In this document: piece by piece, positions 12,166 through 25,045 of the stretch
Position numbering within the stretch: position 1 is the first letter of the stretch
How the letters are laid out: every line of letters starts with the position of its first letter
Assembly (NCBI GenBank): GCA_003254925.1
Contig: QANZ01027968.1
Coordinates: forward strand, 1 to 64,000
Direction: 5' to 3'
Length of the DNA stretch: 64,000 bases
DNA from: Chamaecrista fasciculata
Taxonomy: Eukaryota; Streptophyta; Magnoliopsida; Fabales; Fabaceae
Position numbers and translations under genes: made by a program
The notes under the pieces: generated by a model
Database searches by the model: none
The model's input: the letters and a program-made list of their open reading frames with translations, nothing else
What the model was told of the DNA's origin: nothing

Positions 12166-14819
12166 TAATCAATGACATCTTGAAAAATTAGTGTAAATGG
12201 TATGAAATACTATTTACCAGTTTATTTTGTTTATATATTTAATGTCATCAAATAGTTAGCTTTCCAGTTCTACTTTAACTTTTTTACTGATTACTAAATT
12301 TTCCTGTTCCGCTTTTCTTTTAAAAATGTTTCTTGGATTGATGGCTATATGGTGTCTTATGGCCGTTTGTTTGCTGTGTATTGTATTTTTGGGTGAAAAT
12401 AGAAGTTATTACCTGATCTGGTCATTTAATGGGTACCCATTCCAACTTCTTCTTTTTGCTTGGATAACTTTCAAGTTGCAACTCTGTTCATTTATGTGGT
12501 TTGTTACTTTATCCCTGCATCTTTCTGTTTATCTTACTTTTAGATCAAGTGCATAATAATCATTTAATAGCAATGAACCAGAGTTTTTTTTATCAAGTGC
12601 ATAATAATCATTTAGATCAAGTGCATAATTTGGGTGGCCGAAGTTCCAATTTAATCCCATATCTTTTGCTCAGTTCTTAATTTGATCCAATATTTTTTTT
12701 TTGTTGTACTTTTGGTTCCATATCTTTGGGTTAGGTGTAGAAGTGATCTTATATTTTTGCAAAATTAATTGATCCTTTTGCAAAGATCTGGGACCAATTC
12801 TGCAACCTGACCAAAATATGTAAGACCAAAAATGATGAGACCAAATTGGGACTTTTTGCAAAGGTATGAGATCAAATGTACAATAAAAGAAGATACAAGA
12901 CTAAAGTGGGAACTCAGCAAAAGATATGGGACCAAATTTACACCTTTTTTCTTGTCTGTTCCAACTTTGAACATTTTGGTCTAGAATAGCCGATTAGCTG
13001 TATATTGATTTTGAAAGGCTAAAATGATTCCAGAAGGCAACTAGTGTTTTTTTTTCTTATATGCCTTCGCATTTTGGATCATTAGAATAGTGAAATGACG
13101 CATGTCCTTATGCGATGTGTTAATAAGATTGTCTTAAAGTTGGTTTTATCATGCTGGTCTTAGTTTGTTGCCATCAAGACATTCTCCTCTTTGATGGTGG
13201 AATAGATACTTAGTTGTTTGAAAAATAAAATTACTGTAAAATTAGTCATTCAAAAAATAAATGTTTCTTATCAAGCAGAGACACTTGATGAGCCTTTCAC
13301 ATAATTGAACAAGAAAGTTAATTTGGGTGAATAGATTTGGATCTTTCTAGCTGGACAATCATTTTCTTAGATGCATTTCTCTTTTCCGGTATGTCAACCC
13401 TATCACCCTATTAAATTTCCCTTTTAATGACTTCCCAAATGAAAGTTGAGAATGTGAGAGTATCAATCCAATAGCTAGGGAGCCATTCTTAAATAGTATA
13501 TTAATTTTTTTATGATGATAGATATATGTATGCTTTTGAAAATGGTCTTTTTAAGAAATTATAATCTAGAGAGCCATTCAATCACTGAATATGGTATTAA
13601 ACTGAATAGATTATAATTTCTAGTTTGCAATGGTAGTTTTAAGCAGTTTGAAGCTATTTCTCCAATATTTTTTTACTCTGAGGATAGTTATTCAATGTTG
13701 ATTAATTTTCTGCACCCTGTTGTCTAAACTTAGCTGCAATTTTTCCTTTTCATTGATGGGCCAAAATATATTTTTAACTCGGGGAATAGTTATTCAATGA
13801 TGACTTTTCACCACTTAAGTCATAGTGAATTATCAAATCGGAACCTAAGGTGTCTTTGGTCTGAAATTATACAGCTGGATTATTGTTCCAACCAAAAATA
13901 TGAATTAGCAAACTTGTCAATAAAAATAGCAGAAATTGATGTTAGGTGTTGCAATGCATGTGAGATGGAAACATACATAATACCCAAGTGCCCATAGTCA
14001 TTCAAATCTACAACTCGACAAGATATCCTCCATTTATCTATTGATTCTATGATTCTATTAGATTTGATTTGTTGTGTGTTGAATTTTTTTTCTGCTCGAT
14101 CTAATGAGGCCTTGCTTTTTAGTCCAACAAGAAACTTGCTGCTTTAAATGAGCTTGATTTTTGGACACTTCAAGTGAAATGTGTAGCTGAAGCTTGAAGG
14201 TGCTCTCCTTGTGCTTGATGTAACTCCCAAATTATTTCTTCTTTCTTACATTTTGGTTCTATTATAGAGAAAAAAGGTCCTTGATGTAAAAAATTTAAAC
14301 TTTTAGGAGTTAAAAATCAATTTTATCTTTTTTTTAACAGAAAAATAGATGGAAACCATTAGAGGGGCCAACTTTGTCAAGTTTTGTATAACTGGGGGAC
14401 CAATATAGAACGAAAAATAATTGGAGGATCAATTTGGACCACTGAGCATAACTGGGAGACTAAAATATGACTTTGGCCTAAAATAATTTTACCCTCTTAT
14501 TATTAGTTTTAATTTATTCAAAAGAATTATCATCTTATATAAATTATATTTTATATTTTATTTTGGAGTTTTAAATTATATATATATATGTAAATTACTA
14601 AAGATTTATTGGTTCAAAAACAATTACTAAACTTTTATATTTTTAATAATATTTTAATTATTAAGATAAAACAAAAGTAACTATTTATATTTTTTATGTA
14701 ATTTTATGTTTATAAGAATTACATACATATTTGCGTGCCCGTTAGGCCACGCAAAGCGTCTAGTATATATATATATAGAAATATTTTTTATAGATATTTA
14801 TTTTAGACTATAGGTTTAT
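12166..14819. other. Intergenic DNA with decayed MITE remnants
   Basis: No gene seen. Three short direct repeats of AGATCAAGTGCATAAT lie at about 12543-12630. The stretch at about 12605-12975 looks like a decayed copy of the inverted-repeat MITE family at 15743-16122 (runs of 'tttggtcccatat' on the left, 'tatgggaccaaatt' on the right). The rest is AT-rich. Confidence 0.4.
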
Positions 14820-15200
14820 ATGACCGACTATCAAAGAGAGTCTCAGACATATATAGTATAGATATTGAAATTGGTCTTAAATACTGATAAAATATTTTAT
14901 TTTGGTCATATTTTTTTCTCTCATTTCAAGTTCAAAAAACTTATTAAGAATAACTCGTAATTTTGAATTTGTTGCATTCAAACTTGAAACGAGAGAAATA
15001 TGATCGATTTCGTCTGTTTGATCGTGAAACGAGCGGTCTACTTTTAGAATTGATTTGACCTTGTTTCCGAACGGCTCTAACTGGATAGAGAAAGTACTCT
15101 TTAAGACGTAGTTCTAAACTTGTAACAAAAAAAAAAATTAATCATATTCAATAGCAAAAGACCAAAATAAAATATTTTACCAACATTTTAAATTAATTTA
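14820..15200. repeat. Fragment of a dispersed inverted-repeat family
   Basis: Text such as GACCTTGTTTCCGAACGGCT and GAAACGAGCGGTCTA recurs, diverged, at 43.6-44.1 kb and 23.6-24.4 kb, marking a dispersed non-coding repeat family. Ends are not clear in this copy. Confidence 0.45.
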
Positions 15201-15214
15201 AATATTTTAATTAA

Positions 15215-15618
15215 GGGGGTTGCTAGAGCAAACACGCCGTAAATATCTGCAAAAGACTTCACAAGGGGCCTGCGAAGGATACTCTGACGATGAAGTTAGA
15301 TAGAGTTCAATGTGAGAATAAGAGAATCGTAAGTGAAAGTAGTAGCTAACCTTTAACTGTAGTCGTGAAGGAGTATTTATGATGTGAAGAAACCCGGAGT
15401 GGGCTGGAAAAAGCTCCCTTGTGCTCAGACCCACGATCTCCAGTAATGGAGAGAGTGGGAGTCCGAGAAAAGTGGAGCATGGTATTCGTGGGAGAGTGGG
15501 CATTCGCAGATCAACTGCGCGCCCGTCGTGTGTGTGATGTGGGCTTGACCTTGTCAAAGGCCACCTGCGAGATTCGCGTGAATGAGGCTTGACCAGGCCC
15601 AAAATGTGATGTATCAAT
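15215..15618 (-). mobile_element. Probable solo LTR of a Ty3/gypsy element
   Basis: A GC-rich island stands out from AT-rich surroundings. On the minus strand it has the layout of a gypsy LTR: a CATAAATA box near 15375, then about 50-100 bp downstream CTCTTATTCTCACATTGAAC and ACTTCATCGTCAGAGTATCC, followed by CTTCGCAGGCCCC, a pattern common in the R-U5 part of plant gypsy LTRs. No internal domain is next to it. The upstream end abuts the hAT element at 15619. The minus strand is open for 136 codons (15207-15617), but the translation has no known domain. Confidence 0.5.
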
Positions 15619-16470
15619 CAACATCGCAAATTGCGGCTATGTTTGCGAGTATTGCGGGTGGTCGTGAATTTTTAAAAATTTCACAAAATGTTAGATTTTA
15701 AAAGTTAAATATAATATGATAAAAAAAAGATAAAAAAATGTAGGCTAAAGTGCACTTTTAGTCCCATAACTATTGCTTAAGTTTCAATTTGGGCCCATAA
15801 CTTTTTTTGTTGCACTTTTGGTCCCACATCTTTTATTTAGGTTGCAAATTTGGTCCCGTGTCCCAATTTTCGTCCTATAACTTTAGGTCAGATTGCAGAA
15901 TTGGTCCCATATCTTTTAGGTTTGGTGGGACTGATGGTGAGACTTTTTGCATAGATATGGGACCAATTATGCAACCTGACCTAAAGATATGGGACTAAAA
16001 GTGATACGGGACCAAATCTGCGACTTTTTACAAAGATATGAGTCTAAAAGTGCAACAAAAAAAGTTATGGGACCAAATTGAGACCTAAGTAAAAGTTATG
16101 AGACCGAAAGTACACTTTAGCCAAAAATGTATAAATACATTTTCATTACTTAAAAATTCATTATCTCATATTTAAAGCCTTGATGATGAGGGATGGATAT
16201 AATAAATCAACCAATAAACTCTCAAATTCTCCTACACACTCTCACTTGATCTCTCTCAAATTGTTTAGATCAATATTTCTCTCAATTATAGAAAATAGAG
16301 CATCGAGACCACAACTTAACCACATTTCAGCTGCATCATCGCATTGTCGCAACACCGTCACATTGTGGCGCAACACTGTGATTTAAGCTCACACCACAAT
16401 TGCGGTGTGATGCAATTGTGTTGCATGTGGTGGCCGCATTAGGTGATACGGTCCGCAATTTGCAACATTG
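15619..16470. mobile_element. Non-autonomous hAT element hosting a MITE
   Basis: Imperfect terminal inverted repeats (left CAACATCGCAAATTGCGG; right, reversed, CAATGTTGCAAATTGCGG) are flanked by an exact 8-bp target duplication GTATCAAT (15611-15618 and 16471-16478), which is diagnostic of hAT transposition. There is no transposase. A Mutator-like MITE (15743-16122) sits inside it. Confidence 0.85.
15743..16122. mobile_element. Mutator-like MITE nested in hAT
   Basis: Terminal inverted repeats GGCTAAAGTGCAC / GGCTAAAGTGTAC continue into long imperfect arms full of 'tttggtcccata' text. It is flanked by an exact 9-bp duplication AAAAATGTA (15734-15742 and 16123-16131), the size made by Mutator-like transposases. 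The same family recurs at 62931-63390 and, decayed, near 12.6 kb and 62 kb. Confidence 0.85.
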
Positions 16471-16478
16471 GTATCAAT

Positions 16479-16839
16479 AAACCTTTTGACCTTAATATAT
16501 TTTTTTTTCTCTTATAATTCTCTATTTCAAGGAATAATTCATTAATTGACTCATAACTAAGTGCTCATTTTTCCTTTTCTTTTTAAAGAAAAAAACTCCG
16601 GAATATCCAAATCCAAGAAATTTGTGTGTAATGAGATACCTTATGTGTTAATTATAAGAAAAATAAAAATGACAATCAGATAATTCAATACACGAGAACA
16701 GTAGTAGACCAAAGTCCAAATCAATATTCACTCATAATCTCGTTATCGACAACGGAAACATGTGGTAGAGGATTACCTCTACTACAAGCCTTCCTTCCTC
16801 AACGCCCCAATCACTCTTATCACCTTCACAGAATCACCC
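16479..16839. promoter_or_regulatory. Upstream region of ATAB2
   Basis: This stretch leads into the ATAB2 start codon. The frame is open upstream from an ATG at 16762, but I prefer the ATG at 16840. No clear TATA box was identified. Confidence 0.35.
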
Positions 16840-19800
16840 ATGGCTACTCTCAGCTTCAACCCCACCAGAATCCGAACTCCCACTTTCAATTCCATCTCCA
16901 ATTTCAGCGCAAAATCCAAATCCCTAACAATCCCACGTACGATTCCCTCAAATATCGCAAGAAACCACTCAAAACTTCGTCGCCTTCGACCAAGTTCAGT
17001 GTCCGAGAGCTCTGTGTCGATCCAGAAAGAAGATGATGCGGTTTTCGACGACGACATAGTAGAAGACGACCCGACTGCGGAATTGAGCTATCTCGACCCT
17101 GAAACTGACGGGGAGAGTATATCGGAGTGGGAATTGGACTTCTGCTCTAGACCTATTCTTGATGTAAGAGGCAAGAAGGTTTGGGAGTTGCTTGTGTGTG
17201 ATAATTCGTTGTCTCTGCAGTATACCAAGTATTTCCCTAACAATGTGATTAATAGCATTACTTTGAAGGATGCTATTGTTACTGTTTGCGAAGAGTTGGG
17301 TGTCCCCTTACCTGAAAAAATCCGTTTCTTCAGGTAATTCTGTGCCAATATGTAGATTTTTCTAGGCAAGAGTAATTGTAATTGCACTGTATCTTTTGTA
17401 AAAGAGGCCACAGTATATAAGTTAAGTGAAAATGGGGAGTGACAAATTAAGGAGAAACGCGAGTCTCGTACAAGCATAAGTCACTATATCCATAAACATA
17501 ACCCCCAACTATATCTGGGCGAGACTAAATTCTGAGACCCATTCCAACTGACCACTTGCTGGTATAATTGTTGTATGATTGTATTTAAGGTGAAATGTTC
17601 TCTATGCAACAACCAAAGGAGTAATCTGGTTTAATAAGAGAAGATGATATCTCCCAATCAATCTGGGTTCAATTTCTAAGGGAGAACTCTGAGAGTGAAG
17701 TTCTCAGCTGTTGAGTGATGCACTGATCTTAATGTAAGTGTTTTGTTGATTTGTAGGTCACAGATGCAGACAATTATCACAAAAGCATGTAAGGAGCTTG
17801 GCATAACAGCTATTCCTAGTAAACGGGTGCGTATAACACATTCCTGCTGTAGTGCTGCCATTTGACATTTGATATGGACTAAACTTATATAATGTTCTTT
17901 ATATCTTTGGTACAAGGTTCATAAATAAAATAAGACATGTCAAAATTTTCTTGTAAATAAAGCTTATGATTGGAGAAACTTATGGCAAAGGTGTAAAGAA
18001 CAAAATATAAGTTTTTTTTTCATTTGTTGTTTTAATGATAGAAAGACTCTCTCCAACTGGAGGCCCATGTGATCTTTTCACTTGTCAAAGCCTGAAGTAA
18101 ATGCTTAACTTGTCAGTTAGGTGAAGGTGCCAAGAATGGCTTTCATATCTCCAAGATCAGTGAATATGTCTTTGTTTTAATCAACTGATGAAGGGGAGAT
18201 TTTGGTATGCATTGGTTTTAATCACTTGACTAATGGAAAAAAAACTTAAACTTGTAAGTCATAAAGATAAACATTCAAATGCTTTATCCCATCATGCTGA
18301 CAATTCTCCCTACGACAAGGGAAAGCAATACCAAAGATTTTGGCTAAGTAAGAGCATTTTTAAACATGGTCTATATCACGTTGTCCTCAAAGTCAAATCA
18401 TGCCACTCAAATCTTAATTTCTTGAAAGACTTTTTTCCCCATTAACTTCTCTTTCCGATATGAAATTTTGGCATGTCTAATTGTATAGGATTATGTTGAA
18501 CTCCTACGTTTATTATTACTGGTTAACAGTCATTATCGGAGTAGAATATGAGCAAAAACAATGAGAACCAGAGATACAAATTAGGCCACTTTGTTGAAAG
18601 TTGAAACTGACCATTTTATATTTGCGATTCATCTCATTCATTCCATTTCATCCAAATAAGTGTAAACCATGCCTACATAGGTTTGAGCCTTGTAAGTTTA
18701 AGATTAGAAAATGTACTTGTTTATATATCAGACAGAACTATCACAAGGCCTGTTTGGATTTAGCATATTTAGGTATGCAGAGATTACAGAGCTTCAAGCA
18801 TTTTCAAATTACCCATAAAGTTTTCATCTGAAAATTTTACCCATAAAGCAATAACAATAAGATTTCAGGTGATTTGTTTATGTTGATAGAAGCATCTTGT
18901 AACACAAAATTAAAATATTGACAGTTAATAATGATTTTGAGTATTTGAACAAAAATAAATATATATTTCATCATGCATCTAGGTTGTTCCTTCCATACAT
19001 AACTACCCAAATTAAGGTTTTTATGCTACTGTTCCCAGATTAATGGTGCATCTTGGAATTTATTTGTAGGTTGAAATGCTTCTTCTACTTATGTGCATAA
19101 AATGAAGAGATAGAAAATCCACGGGGCTGCATATGATATTTATATTCATAGCCTTGTCAGAAGTGGCCTAGGATATCACTAATTTTATATTCATATGTGG
19201 TTCATCTGAACTTTCAGTGCCTATCATTAATATTATGGCTGGAGGAGCGCTATGAAACTGTATATACCCGTCATCCTGGATTTCAAAAAGGATCTAAGCC
19301 TCTTCTGGCACTAGATAACCCTTTTCCCATGGAACTTCCGGAGAATCTTTTTGGGGAAAGATGGGCATTTGTCCAATTGCCTTACTCAGGTACAGATGCA
19401 GCAGCTTCTACTTTGTTCGATAAAAAATATCATTTAGTTTTATTGTCTCCCTGCTGTTATACTTTTTTTTTTACTTTTTATTTTCGTTTCCACTTGGTAT
19501 CAAGCTCTATACTTCTATGCATGGTTGTTAAAACTCGAGTTAACTCCGAGTTTACAACTTTAGGTTAGGAAGATGTTTTAGCTCCCACTTAAACTCCACC
19601 AAAAGTAAAACCCAAAGCAAATTCCAGATAACTCTTTTAACTCACAAGTTATCTCACCAAGCTTACAAGTTCAGGAAGCACAAGCAGTTTGACTTCTTTT
19701 TTGGCTTTTGGATCTCAGGTTACTAAGCTCACTTGTAACTTTAATGTCAGATTTTATGAGTTTATCCACTTCAAAGGAGTTTACTTGAACTCACAAATTT

Positions 19801-21201
19801 GACAACTATTCTTCTATGATACTATTCTAAGTTTGATAAATAGCTATATAGTTCATGATGGCTTCATCATGTTTAATATGAATAATTTCCAAGGCTTTCA
19901 ATCTCTAACTGATAGTGACCTATTGTAAGCTGTTCGAGAGGAGGTGTCATCCTTAGAGACAAATTTTGTGTTTGGTGCTGGGCTGGATCTGGATTTACTG
20001 GGCATTGAAATTGATGACAACACGTTGATTCCAGGGTTGGCTGTTGCATCTTCTCGCGCAAAGCCATTAGCAGGTACCAAATAAATTTCTTTATGCATAT
20101 TTTGCTTGTGTTGTTGAAATGGACTTAACGTACTCCTTGCTTTCTGAACTTCTAGGCCTGCAAATGATATGTAAGAACAATTTCAGCGAAATTAAGTGAG
20201 CGAAATTACTGGTGTCACTCAATTATCATAGATTTTAGATCAGATTTGAATCATCTCATATGAGAGAGAGGGTAACATGACACTGATACGAAGAAAGAGA
20301 TAAACACAAATTTCCTTATATAATGGGATCCTTTTAAATAATATATACTGAAAGATATGCGGTTTATATACTGTGTCTATCTCTCTTAACATAAGAATAT
20401 TATGTTATTTTGTCACATAAGAATCAGATCCCCTTTCAAACCATAATGCGGTCAATTGAATGCTTACCATTACACTAGAAAACTCTATTTCACTGTTGAC
20501 GCCTATCAAGGACTATTTCACCCATGAAAAGTTTTGATATGATCTTTAATATGTACCTTCAAACTAAAACACTTTAAGATTGAATTGTGGACCAAGCATA
20601 AACCCACCCACTATATATATCGTTTGAAGAATCACTTCAACTTTATAACTTAAGTTATTCATTGATAGTTGATAACAAGTTTTATTATAATTTCAAACAA
20701 CTTGAAAGCTGCCTCAATAAGATTTGTAAACTTCTACTGAATTGCAGTCATGCATGAACATTCTTCTATAGTTTAGGATTACTGTCACTTTAAACTGGTC
20801 TTCTAGGCATTTCGAGACCTAAACTCTCTCATGTAAAGTTTGCATTTTCTTCTTGTGCTCTGTCAACACTAGCATCCCTTATTACACACTGATTGTTTAT
20901 TATGCTACAATTTTGAAAATCCTCAACATATACTGCCACAGCTTGGATGAACGGCTTGGAAGTGTATTCGGTTGAAGCGGACACGGCTCGAGCTAGCCTG
21001 ATCTTATCAGTTGGAATTGCTACTCGATACGTATATGCCACCTTCAAGAAAACTCCTGTAACAACTAATGAAGCTGAAGCTTGGGAAGCAGCCAAGAAAG
21101 CTTGTGGAGGGTTGCATTTCCTTGCCATCCAAGAAGACTTAGATTCAGAAGACTGTGTTGGTTTTTGGCTTTTACTAGACTTGCCCCCACCGCCTGTATA
21201 A
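16840..21201 (+). CDS. ATAB2: ATAB2-type chloroplast translation factor
   Basis: Five exons, 16840-17333, 17757-17826, 19218-19389, 19930-20073 and 20942-21201, join in frame to 379 residues, close to the Arabidopsis protein. The Tab2 family (DUF1092) binds A/U-rich RNA and is needed for translation of photosystem mRNAs in the chloroplast. Seen here: a Ser/Thr/Arg-rich N-terminus like a transit peptide (residues 1 to about 60), an acidic stretch (DDDIVEDD), then the Tab2 core with [34 protein letters not shown] and the family's C-terminal [14 protein letters not shown] chose the ATG at 16840 (MATLSF, good context, transit-like) over the in-frame ATG at 16762, which adds 26 residues without transit character. 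Intron 3 carries a hAT element. All splice sites are GT-AG. Confidence 0.95.
19520..19810. mobile_element. Small hAT-like element in ATAB2 intron 3
   Basis: The exact 8-bp duplication CTTCTATG (19512-19519 and 19811-19818) flanks a 291-bp segment. Its ends form short imperfect inverted repeats (CATGGTTGTT; right, reversed, AATAGTTGTC), and it is rich in 'aactc/gagtt' repeats. It is non-coding and wholly intronic. Confidence 0.7.
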
Positions 21202-23597
21202 TTTTTTATATGGATTTTTCTAACCAGGGTATTAAATAGTGACAAAAAGTATAGTTTGTCATTTTTTTTTCAGCAAGAATTTGGTTATGAAAAAGAAAAA
21301 AGAAAAAGAAGTCCCGCTTATTTGAGCATTATCATTTCAGATCCCTGATATGGATATCCTAAATACTACCTAAAATTGACCAAGTTTTTTTTTTATAATA
21401 AAATTGACCAAGTTATATAATTTGCACATTGACATTCTAGAATTCTCAGGATTGTGCCATACTTGCAAAAATTGTAAATATTGATGTTCAAGTGAACAAT
21501 AAGCAAGAGTGTCTAATTAAAAGATCAAAAGCCCCTTGAAGGGCGGTTGGTTGACGCCTCCCATGACGTCCCCGACAATGGTGGCAGCTTCTGAAGCGAC
21601 ACTAATGACGGGAGCTCCGGCATGTATACCAGCGACCCCTCTCTCTTTTTAGGTTATTTTTTGTCTCTTCCTCTATTAAGGAGGTCTCTACTTCCATTAA
21701 ATAAGTTTTTCCTCTTTCATTAGGGAAGTTGTCCTCTTCCATTAGAGAAGTTTTCTCCTTCCATTAGGAAAGGGTTTATCTCTTTTTTATTTTTTAAAAT
21801 GTTATCTCAGATCTACTCTGTTTGTTAAACATGTTGGAGAAAAAATAGGAAGAGTCTTGTTCGGAGAGTAAAGAGAGGTGTGTTGCCTCTATCTCTTCTT
21901 CTTTTTTCTCTTTTTTTTAAAAAAATTTTGGAGTAGATATGTTTTTCTTCATGTATTTGAGAGGAGATATGAATTTATCTCTTGATATTCTTAGGTTTGT
22001 TGCCTGAGTTTCTTTAATTCTCCTTTATAATCAATTCTAAGAGTTCATGGCTAAACTTTATTGTTAGATACTTAGATTTGAGCCATGTGTATATCTCCTT
22101 TGATATATAGTCTTGTGCTATTGTACTATTTTCCTCATGTTCAGACCAGAAAAATAATGAGTTGGGCTACAAGTTTTGACTTTGGTAAGTTAGGAAATAC
22201 TTTCCAACTTATTTAAAGATTTATGAAAGGTGATTTACATATTACTTATCAAATAAGATCTTCATATTAATAAAAAAAAAATTGAACTTTTGTCTTTATG
22301 AGGTAAGTGCTCAAAGACGAATCAATTGTGTTATTCCTTATTAGTGTCCATATCGATTGTTTTAATTTAATCATGTATGGCTGAACCATGAAGTAATGAA
22401 TTTTGCTTTATTTGTATGATAGTATTAATAAAAAGAAATGTTATATGCTACACTTGTATTTGTATTATTAGAAATTATAAATAATTGCAATGAGTTAACC
22501 CGAAAATCCATCCAATCCAATACAATACTATTTGATTAAGGTTGACTCATGTTTCTTCATAACTTCATCTAACCTAACTCATTATCTAAAATTATGAGCT
22601 CGAATCAATCTACCTTTGATCTAATCCAATCCAAATTACAAAAGACTTTTGTTTGGATAGAGTCTTTTCAAAAAATTGATAAGTGAAAAATAATAAGAAA
22701 GAGGAAAGAGACAAAGAGAGCCTGATATCTTAATAAATCGAGCTTTTTATAATATTTTTATAAAAAAAAAATGACAAATCCAGTAAAAACACAAGAAATA
22801 CAAATAATTGATTCTTTATTATGCATAAAAAAAATGCCATAGTTTACTGCTGTTTTTATTTTTTAAAACACATAATTGAAATTCACTTGTCATGTTTCAA
22901 TGATTGCATTATAATCTATTTAAACAAACTTGAAATAATGTGTAGGATGGATTAGACTATAATGCAAAGTTTGATTCTTGACATGGAATGCAATGAGTCA
23001 TGAGCCAATAAGATAATGACACGTGGAAGAGTTAGCTGTATGTAATTAGTGATGTGATTTCACACATTAAATTATTTTTTCAACATTAAATTATATCAAT
23101 GACTATAATTATGCCACATTAACAATTACATCATATGTCAATAATCAAACTTTGCATATTAGACTACCCGTATATGATATAAAATTGTTATATATGATAT
23201 AAAATTGTTAAAATGTAAGAGAATGATTTTAAGTTCCAAAATGGATGCGAGGTATGTGCAAGAGCTAAGGGTAATCATTGGACATTTGCATTATTTCATT
23301 TTTAACGGTATATTTAGATTGAGAATTAAGGAGAGAAAAAATAGGATAAAGAGAATACTGAGACTTCTTTTCATTCTGCTCCACCCTTTATAAATTTCAA
23401 ATATTATGAATTAAAATATTTTGCACGAGAAGTTGCTTCTTCAAACAATGAAAAAGAGTTTGGGAAATTGATTTTTCCCTCCCCTCCCTCCCTTTCCTTC
23501 TCCAATTTCTTCTTCTTTCTCCTCAACAATTATCCAAACAAACCCTAGAGATTAAGGAGGTATTGTCAGTTTTGAAAATTGGTGGTATACAAGTATA
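21202..23597. other. ATAB2 - PHD intergenic DNA, with a GC-rich island
   Basis: The ATAB2 3' flank is followed by a GC-richer patch (about 21530-21650). On the minus strand the patch reads like a short peptide (GAPVISVASEAATIVGDVMG) that I cannot place, perhaps a transposon fragment. It is followed by copies of 'ctcttccattagggaag' (21670-21770). The remainder is AT-rich with no gene. Confidence 0.4.
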
Positions 23598-24409
23598 GGC
23601 CAAATACTCATATTGGTCCCAAAAATATGAAGTAGATTTTAAATTGGTTCTAAATATTTCATTTGTTTCAGATTAATCCTACACGTTTTTATGGTTTGTT
23701 GTCTTTGATATCAAATTATTGAATGTGATCATATCTATCTTGTTTCAACCTCAAATGTCATGAGTTCATAACTACAACTTTTAATGAGTCATTTCTCTAT
23801 TTAATTAGAGCTATCAGCAAATAAGGACAAATCGGGTTCCCAAAAGTGAGTCTCTCATTTCACAACAAGACGAGTGAAATTAGTTATATATCTCTCATTT
23901 CAAGTTCGAATACAATGAGTTCAAAACTATATATTACTCTTGAGGAGTTCTTTCTATGTTAAGTTGAGACTATCGGACAATGAAGTCAAATCGCATCTCA
24001 AAAATATAAAGTATTAGTCTTCCATGAAAGAACTTTATTTTTCAACGATTTCAACTATGCATAGAAAGAATTTCTCAATATTAATTCATAATTCTAAACT
24101 TGTAGTATTTAGACTTGAAACCAGGGATACATGACCAATTTTACTAATTTTACGATGAAACAAACGATTACACAATTTAACCTTATTTATTAATAACTTT
24201 ATTGAGAAGTGATTCATCAAAAGTAGCCCATAATTTGAAAGTCGTCGCATTCGAATTTCAAACCAGAGAAATATGATCATATTTAATAGTTTAATATAAA
24301 AAATATAAAAAAAATTATCGAAGCATGTAAGATCAATCTGAAACAAATAAAGCATTTAAGATTAATTTAAAACCTATTTTATACTTTTGAAACAATTATA
24401 AATATTTGG
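23598..24409. repeat. Long imperfect inverted-repeat element
   Basis: The left arm (GGCCAAATACTCATATTGGT, AGATTTTAAATTGGTTCTAAA, CATTTGTTTCAGATTAATCC) matches the reverse complement of the right arm (about 24310-24409). It is a non-coding MITE-like unit of about 0.8 kb related to those at 14.8 and 43.6 kb. Confidence 0.6.
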
Positions 24410-25045
24410 TTTTTAAATAAATATAGACTAAATTATAACTTTGAGACTAAATTAGTAAAATTGGTCATGTAGAACAAATTATACTTTATACTTTGAGACT
24501 AAATTATAACTTAAGAGAAACAATTATATCAAAGTTACATATAATAGAATAAAATTTATTAAAAAAACTAATGAAGGACAAATTTTTAAAAACCAAAGAG
24601 CAAATTAATCTGTAAGAAACAAACAACACCAACAAAGCCTTTTATTTTACTATCGTCAATCAAAGAGAAAAGTTATTTTTATGGTCAATTATAATAATTT
24701 TTGGATATAGTAAAGATGGGCCTATATTTATTACGTATAAAGTCCATGAAGGCCCAAGCCCAATGGTCCAAAAGAGACACCTAAATCCTTCACGATTTAT
24801 TAATATTTCTCTCTCTATCGCTTCGATCCTTCTCTCTCTATTTCCTCATACCAAATCCCTCACAGACGCTCACAATCTCTCACATACATTACAGCACCAT
24901 CGTCTCGTCTTTATATAATTTTGTTTTTTTATTTTCCTTTTATTTCTTTCTTTCTTTCTTTTTAAAAAAAAAATTATTAAGACGAAGTAGTAATTTTTAG
25001 GGGACGATCCCCTAAACATCAAAATTCAAATCTAAATCCCTCAAT
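24410..25045. promoter_or_regulatory. Promoter and leader region of the PHD gene
   Basis: AT-rich DNA changes into a CT-rich leader (about 24800-24970, runs of TCTCTC and TTTC) before the start codon at 25046. Such CT-rich stretches are common in plant core promoters and 5' UTRs. The exact start site cannot be set. Confidence 0.4.

Noticed and set aside
15207-15617. 136-codon minus-strand frame as a gene
   Set aside because: No domain; the DNA has the layout of a gypsy LTR, and LTR-like text explains the open frame.
16762-16839. Upstream in-frame ATG as the ATAB2 start
   Set aside because: The extra residues ([10 protein letters not shown] onward) do not resemble a transit peptide, whereas [10 protein letters not shown] does and has better start context.
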